In this document: positions 39,091 through 52,918 of the stretch, piece after piece
How the letters are laid out: each line of letters opens with the position of its first letter
Position numbering within the stretch: the first letter of the stretch is position 1
Assembly (NCBI GenBank): GCA_945910005.1
Contig: OX246746.1
Coordinates: 39,194,579-39,258,578 of the forward strand
DNA from: Isoperla grammatica
Taxonomy: Eukaryota > Arthropoda > Insecta > Plecoptera > Perlodidae
Direction of reading: 5' to 3'
DNA: 64,000 nucleotides
The notes under the pieces: generated by a model
Told to the model about the DNA's origin: nothing
Database searches by the model: none
Seen by the model: only the letters and a program-made list of their open reading frames with translations
Position numbers and translations under genes: made by a program

Positions 39091-40918
39091 ATATGTCCTG
39101 CGCTAAGTCAGTGACATGAGAGCAACTTTATGCAACATATGAAGACAACGCATGTTTCGTCGCTTGTGACGGTGACTGTACGTGATAAACCCTGCGCTAA
39201 GTCAGTGACATGAAAGCAACTACATGCAGCATATGAAGACAACGCATGTATCCGAGCTTGTGAAGGTGACTGTACTTGATAAACCCTGCGCTAAGTCAGT
39301 GACATGAGAGCAACTACATGCAACATATGAAGACAACGCATGTTTCCTCGCTTGTGACGGTGACTGTACGTGATAAACCCTGCGCTAAGTCAGTGACATG
39401 AGAGCAACTACATGCAACATATTAGGACAACGCATGTTTCCTCGCTTGTGACGGTGACTGTAGTTGATAAACCCTGCGCTAAGTCAGTGACATGAAAGCA
39501 ACTACATGCAACATATGAAGACAACGCATGTTTCCTCGCTTGTGAAGGTGACTGTACTTGATAAACCCTGCGCTAAGTCAGTGACATGAGAGCAACTACA
39601 TGCAACATATGAAGACAACGCATGTTTCCTCGCTTGTGACGGTGACTGTACGTGATAAACCCTGCGCTAAGTCAGTGACATGAGAGCAACTTCATGCAAC
39701 ATATTAGGACAACGAATGTTTCCTCGCTTGTGACGGTGACTGTACTTGATAAACCCTGCGCTAAGTCAGTGACATGAGAGCAACTACATGCAACATATGA
39801 AGACAACGCATGTTTCCTCGCTTGTGAAGGTGACTGTACTTGATAAACCCTGCGCTTAGTCAGTGACATGAAAGCCACTACATGCAAAATATGAAGACAA
39901 CGCATGTTTCCTCGCTTGTGACGGTGACTGTACTTGATAAACCCTGCGCTAAGTCAGTGACATGAGAGCCACTACATGCAACATATGCAGACAACGCATG
40001 TTTCCTCGCTTGTGATTGTGACTGTACGTGATAAACCCTGCGCTAAGTCAGTGACATGAGAGCAACTACATGCAACATATGAAGACAACGAATGTTTCCT
40101 CGCTTGTCACGGTGACTGTACTTGATAAACCCTGCGCTAAGTCAGTGACATGAGAGCATCTACATGCAACATATGAAGACAACGCATGTTTCCTCGCTTG
40201 TGACGTTGACTGTACTTGATAAACCCTGCGCTAAGTCAGTGACATGAGAGCAACTACATGCAACCTATGAAGACAACGCATGTTTCCTTGCTTGTGAAAA
40301 TGACTGTACGTGATTAACCCTGCGCTAAGTCAGTGACATGAAAGCAACTACATGCAACATATGACAACAGCGCATGTTTCTTCGCTTGTGAAAAAGACTG
40401 TACTTGATAAACCCTGCGCTAAGTCAGTGACATAAGAGCAACTACATGCAACATATGAAGACAACGCATGTTTCCTCGCTTGTGACGGTGACTGTACTTG
40501 ATAAACCCTGCGCTAAGTCAGTGACATGAGAGCAACTACATGCAACATATGAAGACAACGCATGTTTCCTCGCTTGTGAAGGTGACTGTACTTGATAAAC
40601 CCTGCGCTAAGTCAGTGACATGAGAGCAACTACATGCAACATATATAGACAACGCATGTTTCCTCACTTGTGACGGTGACTGTACTTGATAAACCCTGCG
40701 CTAAGTCAGTGACATGAGAGAAACTACATGCAACATATGAAGACAACGCATGTTTCCTCGCTTGTGACGGTGACTGTACGTGATAAACCCTGCGCTAAGT
40801 CAGTGACATGAAAGCAACTACATGCAACATATAAAGACAACGCATGTTTCCTCGCTTGTGAAGGTGACTGTACGTGATAAACCCTGCGCTAGGTCAGTGA
40901 CATGAAAGCAACTACATG

Positions 40919-41033
40919 CAACATATGAATGATGATGATTAATGGGGCTTAACGTCGCATGTTTCCTCGCTTTTAAAGGTGACTGTACTTGATAAAACCT
41001 GCGCTAAGTCAGTGACATGAGAGCAACTACATG
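40919..41033 (+). repeat. 115-bp monomer with 28-bp foreign segment, copy 4
   Basis: The segment is at 40929-40956. This copy and the one at 52804 alone read GATAAAACCTGCG in the same monomer, a private marker tying the two together as block D copies. The 27 kb between copies 3 and 4 contain no filled monomer. Confidence 0.93.
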
Positions 41034-43853
41034 CAACATATGAAGACAACGCATGTTTCCTCGCATGTGAAGGTGACTGTACTTGATAAAACCCGCGCTA
41101 AGTCAGTGACATGAGAGCAACTACATGCAACATATGAAGACAACGCATGTTTCCTCGCTTGTGAAGGTGACTGTACTTGATAAACCCTGCGCTAAGTCAG
41201 TGACATGAGAGCAACTACATGCAACATATGAAGACAACGCATGTTTCCTCGCTTGTGACGGTGACTGTACGTGATAAACCCTGCGCTAAATCAGTGACAT
41301 AAGAGCAACTACATGCAACATATTAGGACAACGCATGTTTCCTCGCTTGTGACGGTGACTGTACTTGATAAACCCTGCGCTTAGTCAGTGACATGAGAGC
41401 AACTACATGCAACATATTAGGACAACGCATGTTTCCTCGCTTGTGAAGGTGAGTGTACTTGATATGTCCTGCGCTAAGTCAGTGACATGAGAGCAACTTT
41501 ATGCAACATATGAAGACAACGCATGTTTCGTCGCTTGTGACGGTGACTGTACGTGATAAACCCTGCGCTAAGTCAGTGACATGAAAGCAACTACATGCAA
41601 CATATGAAGACAACGCATGTTTCCGAGCTTGTGAAGGTGACTGTACTTGATAAACCCTGCGCTAAGTCAGTGACATCAGAGCAACTACATGCAACATATG
41701 AAGACAACGCATGTTTCCTCGCTTGTGACGGTGACTGTACGTGATAAACCCTGCGCTAAGTCAGTGACATGAGAGCAACTACATGCAACATATTAGGACA
41801 ACGCATGTTTTCTCGCTTGTGACGGTGACTGTACTTGATAAACCCTGCGCTAAGTCAGTGTTATGAGAGCAACTACATGCAACATATGAAGACAACGCAT
41901 GTTTCCTCGCTTGTGAAGGTGACTGTACTTGATAAACCCTGCGCTAAGTCAGTGACATGAAAGCCACTACATGCAAAATATGAAGACAACGCATGTTTCC
42001 TCGCTTGTGACGGTGACTGTTCTTGATAAACCCTGCGCTTAGTCAGTGACATGAGAGCAACTACATGCAACATATGAAGACAACGCATGTTTCCTCGCTT
42101 GTGACGGTGACTGTACTTGATAAACCCTGCGCTAAGTCAGTGACATGAGAGCCACTACATGCAACATATGAAGACAACGCATGTTTCCTCGCTTGTGAAG
42201 GTGACTGTACTTGATAAACCCTGCGCTAAGTCAGTGACATGAGAGCAACTTCATGCAACATATGAAGACAACGCATGTTTTCTCGCTTGTGACGGTGACT
42301 GTACGTGATAAACCCTGCGCTAAGTCAGTGACATGAGAGCAACTACATGCAACATATTAGGACAACGCATGTTTCCTCGCTTGTGACGGTGACTGTACTT
42401 ACTAAACCCTGCGCTAAGTCAGTGACATGAGAGCAACTACATGCAACATATGAAGACAACGCATGTTTCCTCGCTTGTGAAGGTGACTGTACTTGATAAA
42501 CCCTGCGCTAAGTCAGTGACATGACAGCCACTACATGCAAAATATGAAGACAACGCATGTTTCCTCGCTTGTGACGGTGACTGTACTTGATAAACCCTGC
42601 GCTAAGTCAGTGACATGAGAGCAACTACATGCAACATATGAAGACAACGCATGTTTCTTTGCTTGTGACGGTGACTGTACTTGATAAACCCTGCGCTAAG
42701 TCAGTGACATGAGAGCAACTACATGCAACATATGAAGACAACGCATGTTTCCGTTCTTGTGATGGTGACTGTACGTGATAAACCCTGCGCTAAGTCAGTG
42801 ACATGAGAGCAACTACATGCAACCTATGAAGACAACGCATGTTTCCTCGCTTGTGAAGGTGACTGTACGTGATTAACCCTGCGCTAAGTCAGTGACATGT
42901 AAGCAACTACATGCAACATATGACGAAAGCGCATGTTTCCTCGCTTGTGAAGGTGACTGTACTTGATAAACCCTGCGCTAAGTCAGTGACATGAGAGCAA
43001 CTACATGCAACATATGAAGACAACGCATGTTTCCTCGCTTGTGACGGTGACTGTACTTGATAAACCCTGCGCTAAGTCAGTGACATGAGAGCAACTACAT
43101 GCAACATATGAAGACAACGCATGTTTCCTCGCTTGTGAAGGTGACTGTACTTGATAAACCCTGCGCTAAGTCAGTGACATGAGAGCAACTACATGCAACA
43201 TATATGGACAACGCATGTTTCCTCACTTGTGACGGTGTCTGTACTTGATAAACCCTGCGCTTAGTCAAAGACATGAGAGCAACTACATGCAACATATGAA
43301 GACAACGCATGTTTCCTCGCTTGTGACGGTGACTGTACTTGATAAACCCTGCGTTTAGTCAGTGACATCAGAGCAACTACATGCAACATATAAAGACAAC
43401 GCATGTTTTCTCGCTTGTGACGGTGACTGTAGTTGATAAACCCTGCGCTAAGTCAGTGACATGAGAGCAACTACATGCAACATATGAAGACAACGCATGT
43501 TTCCTCTCTTGTGATGGTGACTGTACGTGATAAACCCTGCGCTATGTCAGTGACATGAGAGCACTTACATGCAACATATGAAGACAACGAATGTTTCCTC
43601 GCTTGTAACGGTGACTGTACTTGACAAAACCCTGCGCTTAGTCAGTGACATGAGAGCAACTTCATGCAACATATGAAGACAACGCATTTTTCCTCGCTTG
43701 TGACGGTGACTGTACTTGATAAACCCTGCGCTAAGTCAGTGACATGAGAGCAACTACAACAACCTATGAAGACAACGCATGTTTCCTCGCTTGTGAAGGT
43801 GACTGTACGTGATAAACCCTGCGCTAAGTCAGTGACATGAAAGCAACTACATG

Positions 43854-43947
43854 CAACATATGAAGACAGCGCATGTTTCCTCGCTTTTAAAGGTGACTGT
43901 ACTTGATAAACCCTGCGCTAAGTCAGTGAGATGAGAGCAACTACATG
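43854..43947 (+). repeat. Empty-site relative of the insertion monomer, copy 4
   Basis: It has the same setting and belongs to block D copy 1. It lies only 2.8 kb from a filled copy (40919), so both states coexist within one higher-order block. Confidence 0.82.
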
Positions 43948-44980
43948 CAACATATGAAGACAACGCATGTTTCCTCGCATGTGAAGGTGACTGTACGTGA
44001 TAAACCCTGCGCTTAATCAGTGACATAAGAGCAACTACATGCAACATATTAGGACAACGCATGTTTCCTCGCTTGTGACGGTGACTGTACTTGATAAACC
44101 CTGCGCTAAGTCAGTGACATGAGAGCAACTACATGCAACATATTAGGACAACGCATGTTTCCTCACTTGTGAAGGTGAGTGTACTTGATATGTCCTGCGC
44201 TAAGTCAGTGACATGAGAGCAACTTTATGCAACATATGAAGACAACGCATGTTTCGTCGCTTGTGACGGTGACTTTACGTGATAAACCCTGCGCTAAGTC
44301 AGTGACATGAAAGCAACTACATGCAACATATGAAGACAACGCATGTTTCCGTGCTTGTGAAGGTGACTGTACTTGATAAACCCTGCGCTAAGTCAGTGAC
44401 ATGAGAGCAACTACATGCAACATATGAAGACAACGCATGTTTCCTCGCTTGTCACGGTGACTGTACGTGATAAACCCTGCGCTAAGTCAGTCACATGAGA
44501 GCCACTACATGCAACATATGAAGACAACGCATGTTTCCTCGCTTGTGATTGTGACTGTACGTGATAAACCCTGCGCTAAGTCAGTGACATGAGAGCAACT
44601 ACATGCAACATATAAAGACAACGAATGTTTCCTCGCTTGTTACGGTGACTGTACTTGATAAACCCTGCGCTAAGTCAGTGACATGAGAGCAACTACATGC
44701 AACATATGAAGACAACGCATGTTTCCTCGCTTGTGACGGTTTCATTACTTGATAAACCCTGCGCTAAGTCAGTGACATGAGAGCAACTACATGCAACCTA
44801 TGAGACAACGCATGTTTCCTCGCTTGTGAAGGTGACTGTACGTGATAAACCCTGCGCTAAGTCAGTGACATGAAAGCAACTACATGCAACATATGACGAC
44901 AGCGCATGTTTCCTCGCTTGTGAAGGTGACTGTACTTAAAAAACCCTGCGCCAAGTCAGTGACATGAGAGCAACTACATG

Positions 44981-46442
44981 CAACATATGAAGACAACGCG
45001 TGTTTTCTCGCTTGTGATGGTGACTGTACTTGATAAACCCTGCGCTAAGTCAGTGACATGAGAGCAACTACATGCAACATATGAAGACAACGCATGTTTC
45101 CTCGCTTGTGAAGGTGACTGTACTTGATAAACCCTGCGCTAAGTCAGTGACATGAGAACAACTACATGCAACATATAAAGACAACGCATGTTTCCTCGCT
45201 TGTGACGGTGACTGTACGTGATAAACCCTGCGCTAAGTCAATGACATGAGAGAAACTACATGCAACATATTAGGACAACGCATGTTTCCTCGCTTGTGAC
45301 GGTGACTGTACTTGATAAACCCTGCGCTAAGTCAGTGACATGAGAGCAACTACATGCAACATATGAAGACAACGCATGTTTCCTCGCTTGTGACGGTGAC
45401 TGTACTTGATAAACCCTGCGCTAAGTCAGTGACCTGAGAGCAACTTAATGCAGCATATGAAGACAACGCATGTTTCCTCGCTTGTGAAGGTGACTGTACT
45501 TGATAAACCCCGCGCAGAGTCAGTGACATGAGAGCAACTACATTCAACATATGAAGACAACGCATGTTTCCTCGCTTGTGAAGGTGACTGTACTTGATAA
45601 ACCCTGCGCTTAGTCAGTAACATGAGAGCAACTTCATGCAACATATGAAGACAACGCATGTTTTCTCGCTTGTGACGGTGACTGTACGTGATAAACCCTG
45701 CGCTAAGTCAGTGACATGAGAGCAACTACATGCAACATATTAGGACAACGCATGTTTCCTCGCTTGTGACGGTAACTGTACTTGATAAACCCTTTGCTAA
45801 GTCAGTGACATGAGAGCAACTACATGCAACATATGAAGACAACGCATGTTTCCTCCCTTGTGAAGGTGACTGTACTTGTTAAACCCTGCGCTAAGTCAGT
45901 GACATGACAGCCACTACATGCAACATATGAAAGCAACGCATGTTTCCTCGCTTGTGACGGTGACTGTACTTGATAAACCCTGCGCTAAGTCAGTGACATG
46001 AGAGCAACTACATGCAACCTATGAAGACAACGCATGTTTCCTCGCTTGTGAAGGTGACTGTACGTGATAAACCCTGCGCTAAGTCAAAGACATGAAAGCA
46101 ACTACATGCAACATATGAAGACAGCGCATGTTTCCTCGCTTGTGAAGGTGACTGTACTTGATAAACCCTGCGCTAAGTCAGTGACATGAGAGCAACTACA
46201 TGCAACATATGAAGACAACGCATGTTTCCTCGCTTGTGACGGTGACTGTACTTGATAAACCCTGCGCTAAGTCAGTGACATGAGAGCAACTACATGCAAC
46301 ATATAAAGACAACGCATGTTTCCTCGCTTGTGAAGGTGACTGTACTTGATAAACCCCGCGCTAAGTCAATGACATGAGAGCAACTTCATGCAACATACTA
46401 GGACAACGCATGTTTCCTCGCTTGTGAAGGTGAGTGTACTTG
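44981..46442 (+). repeat. CGCGTG-to-GATATG module, short form, copy 2
   Basis: The landmark spacing is 1461 bp with the same fused junction as the copy at 37629. Private features shared with the copy at 57239 are GAGAACAAC (near 45155 and 57413) and GTCAATGACATGAGAGAAAC (near 45238 and 57496). CGCTTAGTCAGTAAC near 45607 appears private to this copy. Confidence 0.88.
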
Positions 46443-48364
46443 ATATGTCCTGCGCTAAGTCAGTGACATGAGAGCAACTTTATGCAACATATGAAGACAA
46501 CGCATGTTTCGTCGCTTGTGACGGTGACTGTACGTGATAAACCCTGCGCTAAGTCAGTGACATGAAAGCAACTACATGCAGCATATGAAGACAACGCATG
46601 TATCCGAGCTTGTGAAGGTGACTGTACTTGATAAACCCTGCGCTTAGTCAGTGACATGAGAGCAACTACATGCAGCATATGAAGACAACGCATGTTTCCG
46701 AGCTTGTGAAGGTGACTGTACTTGATAAACCCTGCGCTAAGTCAGTGACATGAGAGCAACTACATGCAACATATGAAGACAACGCATGTGTCCTCGCTTG
46801 TGACGGTGACTGTACGTGATAAACCCTGCGCTAAGTCAGTGACATGAAAGCAACTACATGCAACATATGAAGACAACGCATGTTTCCTCGCTTGTGAAGG
46901 TGACTGTACTTGATAAACCCTGCGCTAAGTCAGTGACATGAGAGCAACTTCATGCAACATATGAAGACAACGCATGTTTCCTCGCTTGTTACGGTGACTG
47001 TACGTGATAAACCCTGCGCTAAGTCAGTGACATGAGAGCAACTTCATGCAACATATTGGGACAACGAATGTTTCCTCGCTTGTGACGGTGACTGTACTTG
47101 ATAAACCCTGCGCTAAGTCAGTGACATGAGAGCAACTACATGCAACATATGAAGACAACGCATGTTTCCTCGCTTGTGAAGGTGACTGTACTTGATAAAC
47201 CCTGCGCTTAGTCAGTGACATGAAAGCCACTACATGCAAAATATGAAGACAACGCATGTTTCCTCGCTTGTGACGGTGACTGTACTTGATAAACCCTGCG
47301 CTATGTCAGTGACTTGAGAGCAACTACATGCAACATATGAAGACAACGCATGTTTCCTCGCTTTTGACGGTGACTGTACTTGATAAACCCTGCGCTAAGT
47401 CAGTGACATGAGAGCCACTACATGCAACATATGAAGACAACGCATGTTTCCTCGCTTGTGATTGTGACTGTACGTGATAAACCCTGCGCTAAGTCAGTGA
47501 CATGAGAGCAACTACATGCAACATATGAAGACAACGAATGTTTCCTCGCTTGTCACGGTGACTGTACTTGATAAACCCTGCGCTAAGTCAGTGACATGAG
47601 AGCAACTACATGCAACATATGAAGACAACGCATGTTTCCTCGCTTGTGACGTTGACTGTACTTAATAAACCCTGCGCTAAGTCAGTGACATGAGAGCAAC
47701 TACATGCAACCTATGAAGACAACGCATGTTTCCTCGCTTGTGAAGGTGACTGTACGTGATAAACCCTGCGCTAAGTCAGTGACATGAAAGCAACTACATG
47801 CAACATATGACAACAGCTTATGTTTCCTCGCTTGTGAAAAAGACTGTACTTGATAAACCCTGCGCTAAGTCAGTGACATGAGAGCAACTACATGCAACAT
47901 ATGAAGACAACGCATGTTTCCTCGCTTGTGACGGTGACTGTACTTGATAAACCCTGCGCTAAGTCAGTGACATGAGAGCAACTACATGCAACATATGAAG
48001 ACAACGCATGTTTCCTCGCTTGTGAAGGTGACTGTACTTGATAAACCCTGCGCTAAGTCAGTGACATGAGAGCAACTACATGCAACATATATAGACAACG
48101 CATGTTTCCTCACTTGTGACGGTGACTGTACTTGATAAACCCTGCGCTAAGTCAGTGACATGAGAGCAACTACATGCAACATATGAAGACAACGCATGTT
48201 TCCTCGCTTGTGACGGTGACTGTACGTGATAAACCCTGCGCTAAGTCAGTGACATGAAAGCAACTACATGCAACATATAAAGACAACGCATGTTTCCTCG
48301 CTTGTGAAGGTGACTGTACGTGATAAACCCTGCGCTAGGTCAGTGACATGAAAGCAACTACATG

Positions 48365-48479
48365 CAACATATGAATGATGATGATTAATGGGGCTTAACG
48401 TCGCATGTTTCCTCGCTTTTAAAGGTGACTGTACTTGATAAACCCTGCGCTAAGTCAGTGACATGAGAGCAACTACATG
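48365..48479 (+). repeat. 115-bp monomer with 28-bp foreign segment, copy 5
   Basis: The segment is at 48375-48402. It pairs with the copy at 60529 at an offset of 12164 bp. It has the ordinary GATAAACCCTGCG reading, unlike copies 4 and 6. Confidence 0.93.
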
Positions 48480-50239
48480 CAACATATGAAGACAACGCAT
48501 GTTTCCTCGCATGTGAAGGTGACTGTACTTGATAAAACCCGCGCTAAGTCAGTGACATGAGAGCAACTACATGCAACATATGAAGACAACGCATGTTTCT
48601 ACGCTTGTGAAGGTGACTGTACTTGATAAACCCTGCGCTAAGTCAGTGACATGAGAGCAACTACATGCAACATATGAAGACAACGCATGTTTCCTCGCTT
48701 GTGACGGTGACTGTACGTGATAAACCCTGCGCTAAATCATCGACATAAGAGCAACTACATGCAACATATTAGGACAACGCATGTTTCCTCGCTTGTGACG
48801 GTGACTGTACTTGATAAACCCTGCGCTAAGTCAGTGACATGAGAGCAACTACATGCAACATATTAGGACAACGCATGTTTCCTCGCTTGTGAAGGTGAGT
48901 GTACTTGATATGTCCTGCGCTAAGTCAGTGACATGAGAGCAACTTTATGCAACATATGAAGACAACGCATGTTTCGTCGCTTGTGACGGTGACTGTACGT
49001 GATAAACCCTGCGCTAAGTCAGTGACATGAAAGCAACTACATGCAACATATGAAGACAACGCATGTTTCCGAGCTTGTGAAGGTGACTGTACTTGATAAA
49101 CCCTGCGCTAAGTCAGTGACATCAGAGCAACTACATGCAACATATGAAGACAACGCATGTTTCCTCGCTTGTGACGGTGACTGTACGTGATAAACCCTGC
49201 GGTAAGTCAGTGACATGAGAGCAACTACATGCAACATATTAGGACAACGCATGTTTTCTCGCTTGTGACGGTGACTGTACTTGATAAACCCTGCGCTAAG
49301 TCAGTGTTATGAGAGCAACTACATGCAACATATGAAGACAACGCATGTTTCCTCGCTTGTGAAGGTGACTGTACTTGATAAACCCTGCGCTAAGTCAGTG
49401 ACATGAAAGCCACTACATGCAAAATATGAAGACAACGCATGTTTCCTCGCTTGTGACGGTGACTGTTCTTGATAAACCCTGCGCTTAGTCAGTGACATGA
49501 GAGCAACTACATGCAACATATGAAGACAACGCATGTTTCCTCGCTTGTGACGGTGACTGTACTTGATAAACCCTGCGCTAAGTCAGTGACATGAGAGCCA
49601 CTACATGCAACATATGAAGACAACGCATGTTTCCTCGCTTGTGATTGTGACTGTACGTGATAAACCCTGCGCTAAGTCAGTGACATGAGAGCAACTACAT
49701 GCAACATATGAAGACAACGCATGTTTCCTCGCTTGTGACGGTGACTTTACTTGATAAACCCTGCGCTAAGTCAGTGACATGAGAGCAACTACATGCAACC
49801 TATGAAGACAACGCATGTTTCCTCGCTTGTGAAGGTGACTGTACGTGATAAACCCTGCGCTAAGTCAGTGACATGAAAGCAACTACATGCAACATATGAC
49901 GACAGCGCATGTTTCCTCGCTTGTGAAGATGACTGTACTTGATAAACCCTGCGCTAAGTCAGTGACATGAGAGCAACTACATGCAACATATGAAGACAAC
50001 GCATGTTTCCTCGCTTGTGACGGTGACTGTACTTGATAAACCTTGCGCTAAGTCAGTGACATGAGAGCAACTACATGCAACATATGAAGACAACGCATGT
50101 TTCCTCGCTTGTGAAGGTGACTGTACTTGATAAACCCTGCGCTAAGTCAGTGACATGAGAGCAACTACATGCAATATATATGGACAACGCATGTTTCCTC
50201 ACTTGTGACGGTGACTGTACTTGATAAACCCTGCGCTAA

Positions 50240-51790
50240 GTCAGTGACATGAGAGCAACTACATGCAACATATGAAGACAACGCATGTTTCCTCGCTTGT
50301 GACGGTGACTGTACGTGATAAACCCTGCGCTAAGTCAGTGACATGAGAGAAACTACATGCAACATATTAGGACAACGCATGTTTCCTCGCTTGTGACGGT
50401 GACTGTACTTGATAAACCCTGCGCTAAATCAGTGACATGAGAGCAACTACATGCAACATATGAAGACAACGCATGTTTCCTCGCTTGTGACGGTGACTGT
50501 ACTTGATAAACCCTGCGCTAAGTCAGTGACCTGAGAGCAACTTAATGCAGCATATGAAGACAACGCATGTTTCCTCGCTTGTGAAGGTGACTGTACTTGA
50601 TAAACCCCGCGCAGAGTCAGTGACATGAGAGCAACTACATTCAACATATGAAGACCACGCATGTTTCCTCGCTTGTGAAGGTGACTGTACTTGATAAACC
50701 CTGCGCTAAGTCAGTGACATGAGAGCAACTTCATGCAACATATGAAGACAACGCATGTTTTCTCGCTTGTGACGGTGACTGTACGTGATAAACCCTGCGC
50801 TAAGTCAGTGACATGAGAGCAACTACATGCAACATATTAGGACAACGCATGTTTCCTCGCTTGTGACGGTAACTGTACTTGATAAACCCTTTGCTAAGTC
50901 AGTGACATGAGAGCAACTACATGCAACATATGAAAACAACGCATGTTTCCTCCCTTGTGAAGGTGACTGTACTTGTTAAACCCTGCGCTAAGTCAGTGAC
51001 ATGACAGCCACTACATGCAACATATGAAAGCAACGCATGTTTCCTCGCTTGTGACGGTGACTGTACTTGATAAACCCTGCGCTAAGTCAGTGACATGAGA
51101 GCAACTACATGCAACCTATGAAGACAACGCATGTTTCCTCGCTTGTGAAGGTGACTGTACGTGATAAACCCTGCGCTAAGTCAAAGACATGAAAGCAACT
51201 ACATGCAACATATGAAGACAGCGCATGTTTCCTCGCTTGTGAAGGTGACTGTACTTGATAAACCCTGCGCTAAGTCAGTGACATGAGAGCAACTACATGC
51301 AACATATGAAGACAACGCATGTTTCCTCGCTTGTGACGGTGACTGTACTTGATAAACCCTGCGCTAAGTCAGTGACATGAGAGCAACTACATGCAACATA
51401 TAAAGACAACGCATGTTTCCTCGCTTGTGAAGGTGACTGTACTTGATAAACCCCGCGCTAAGTCAATGACATGAGAGCAACTTCATGCAACATACTAGGA
51501 CAACGCATGTTTCCTCGCTTGTGAAAGTGAGTGTACTTGATATGTCCTGCGCTAAGTCAGTGACATGAGAGCAACTTTATGCAACATATGAAGACAACGC
51601 ATGTTTCGTCGCTTGTGACGGTGACTGTACGTGATAAACCCTGCGCTAAGTCAGTGACATGAAAGCAACTACATGCAGCATATGAAGACAACGCATGTAT
51701 CCGAGCTTGTGAAGGTGACTGTACTTGATAAACCCTGCGCTAAGTCAGTGACATGAGAGCAACTACATGCAACATATGAAGACAACGCAT
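50240..51790 (+). repeat. Partial short-form module, matching 37.79-39.34 kb
   Basis: It matches 37790-39340 at an offset of 12449 bp. It includes the shared GCTAAATCAG, AAGACCACG (near 38206/50655), TCCCTTGTG and the short-form junction near 51451. It lacks the leading CGCGTG monomers because the region to its left switches to the CAATATATATGG series at about 50.2 kb. AGTGAGTG replaces GGTGAGTG near 51528. Confidence 0.85.
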
Positions 51791-52803
51791 GTTTCCGAGC
51801 TTGTGAAGGTGACTGTACTTGATAAAACCTGCGCTAAGTCAGTGACATGAGAGCAACTACATGCAACATATGAAGACAACGCATGTGTCCTCGCTTGTGA
51901 CGGTGACTGTACGTGATAAACCCTGCGCTAAGTCAGTGACATGAGAGCCACTACATGCAACATATGCAGACAACGCATGTTTCCTCGCTTGTGATTGTGA
52001 CTGTACGTGATAAACCCTGCGCTAAGTCAGTGACATGAGAGCAACTACATGCAACATATGAAGACAACGAATGTTTCCTCGCTTGTCACGGTGACTGTAC
52101 TTGATAAACCCTGCGCTAAGTCAGTGACATGAGAGCAACTACATGCAACATATGAAGACAACGCATGTTTCCTCGCTTGTGACGTTGACTGTACTTGATA
52201 AACCCTGCGCTAAGTCAGTGACATGAGAGCAACTACATGCAACCTATGAAGACAACGCATGTTTCCTCGCTTGTGAAAATGACTGTACGTGATAAACCCT
52301 GCGCTAAGTCAGTGACATGAAAGCAACTACATGCAACATATGACAACAGTGCATGTTTCTTCGCTTGTGAAAAAGACTGTTCTTGATGAACCCTGCGCTA
52401 AGTCAGTGACATGAGAGCAACTACATGCAACATATGAAGACAACGCATGTTTCCTCGCTTGTGACGGTGACTGTACTTGATAAACCCTGCGCTAAGTCAG
52501 TGACATGAGAGCAACTACATGCAACATATATAGACAACGCATGTTTCCTCACTTGTGACGGTGACTGTACTTGATAAGCCCTGCGCTAAGTCAGTGACAT
52601 GAGAGCAACTACATGCAACATATGAAGACAACGCATGTTTCCTCGCTTGTGACGGTGACTGTACGTGATAAACCCTGCGCTAAGTCAGTGACATGAAAGC
52701 AACTACATGCAACATATAAAGACAACGCATGTTTCCTCGCTTGTGAAGGTGACTGTACGTGATAAACCCTGCGCTAGGTCAGTGACATGAAAGCAACTAC
52801 ATG

Positions 52804-52918
52804 CAACATATGAATGATGATGATTAATGGGGCTTAACGTCGCATGTTTCCTCGCTTTTAAAGGTGACTGTACTTGATAAAACCTGCGCTAAGTCAGTGA
52901 CATGAGAGCAACTACATG
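52804..52918 (+). repeat. 115-bp monomer with 28-bp foreign segment, copy 6
   Basis: The segment is at 52814-52841. It shares the private GATAAAACCTGCG change with copy 4, 11885 bp upstream. Confidence 0.93.

Larger units (their letters stand above)
39955..50210 (+). repeat. Large higher-order block D, copy 1 (about 10.3 kb)
   Basis: This block matches 51934-61904. The offset changes in whole monomers: 11979 at the left, 11885 after copy 2 lost one monomer near 52.48 kb, about 12258 after this copy lost four near 44.49 kb, 12164 after copy 2 lost one near 59.12 kb, and 11694 after copy 2 lost five near 61.2 kb. Shared private features include ATATGCAGAC, AAAACCTGCG beside the insertion monomer, GTCAGTCACATG and GGTTTCATTAC. 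A +1 base is present only here near 43625 (TTGACAAAACCC), and a -1 (CCTATGAGAC) near 44800. Confidence 0.87.
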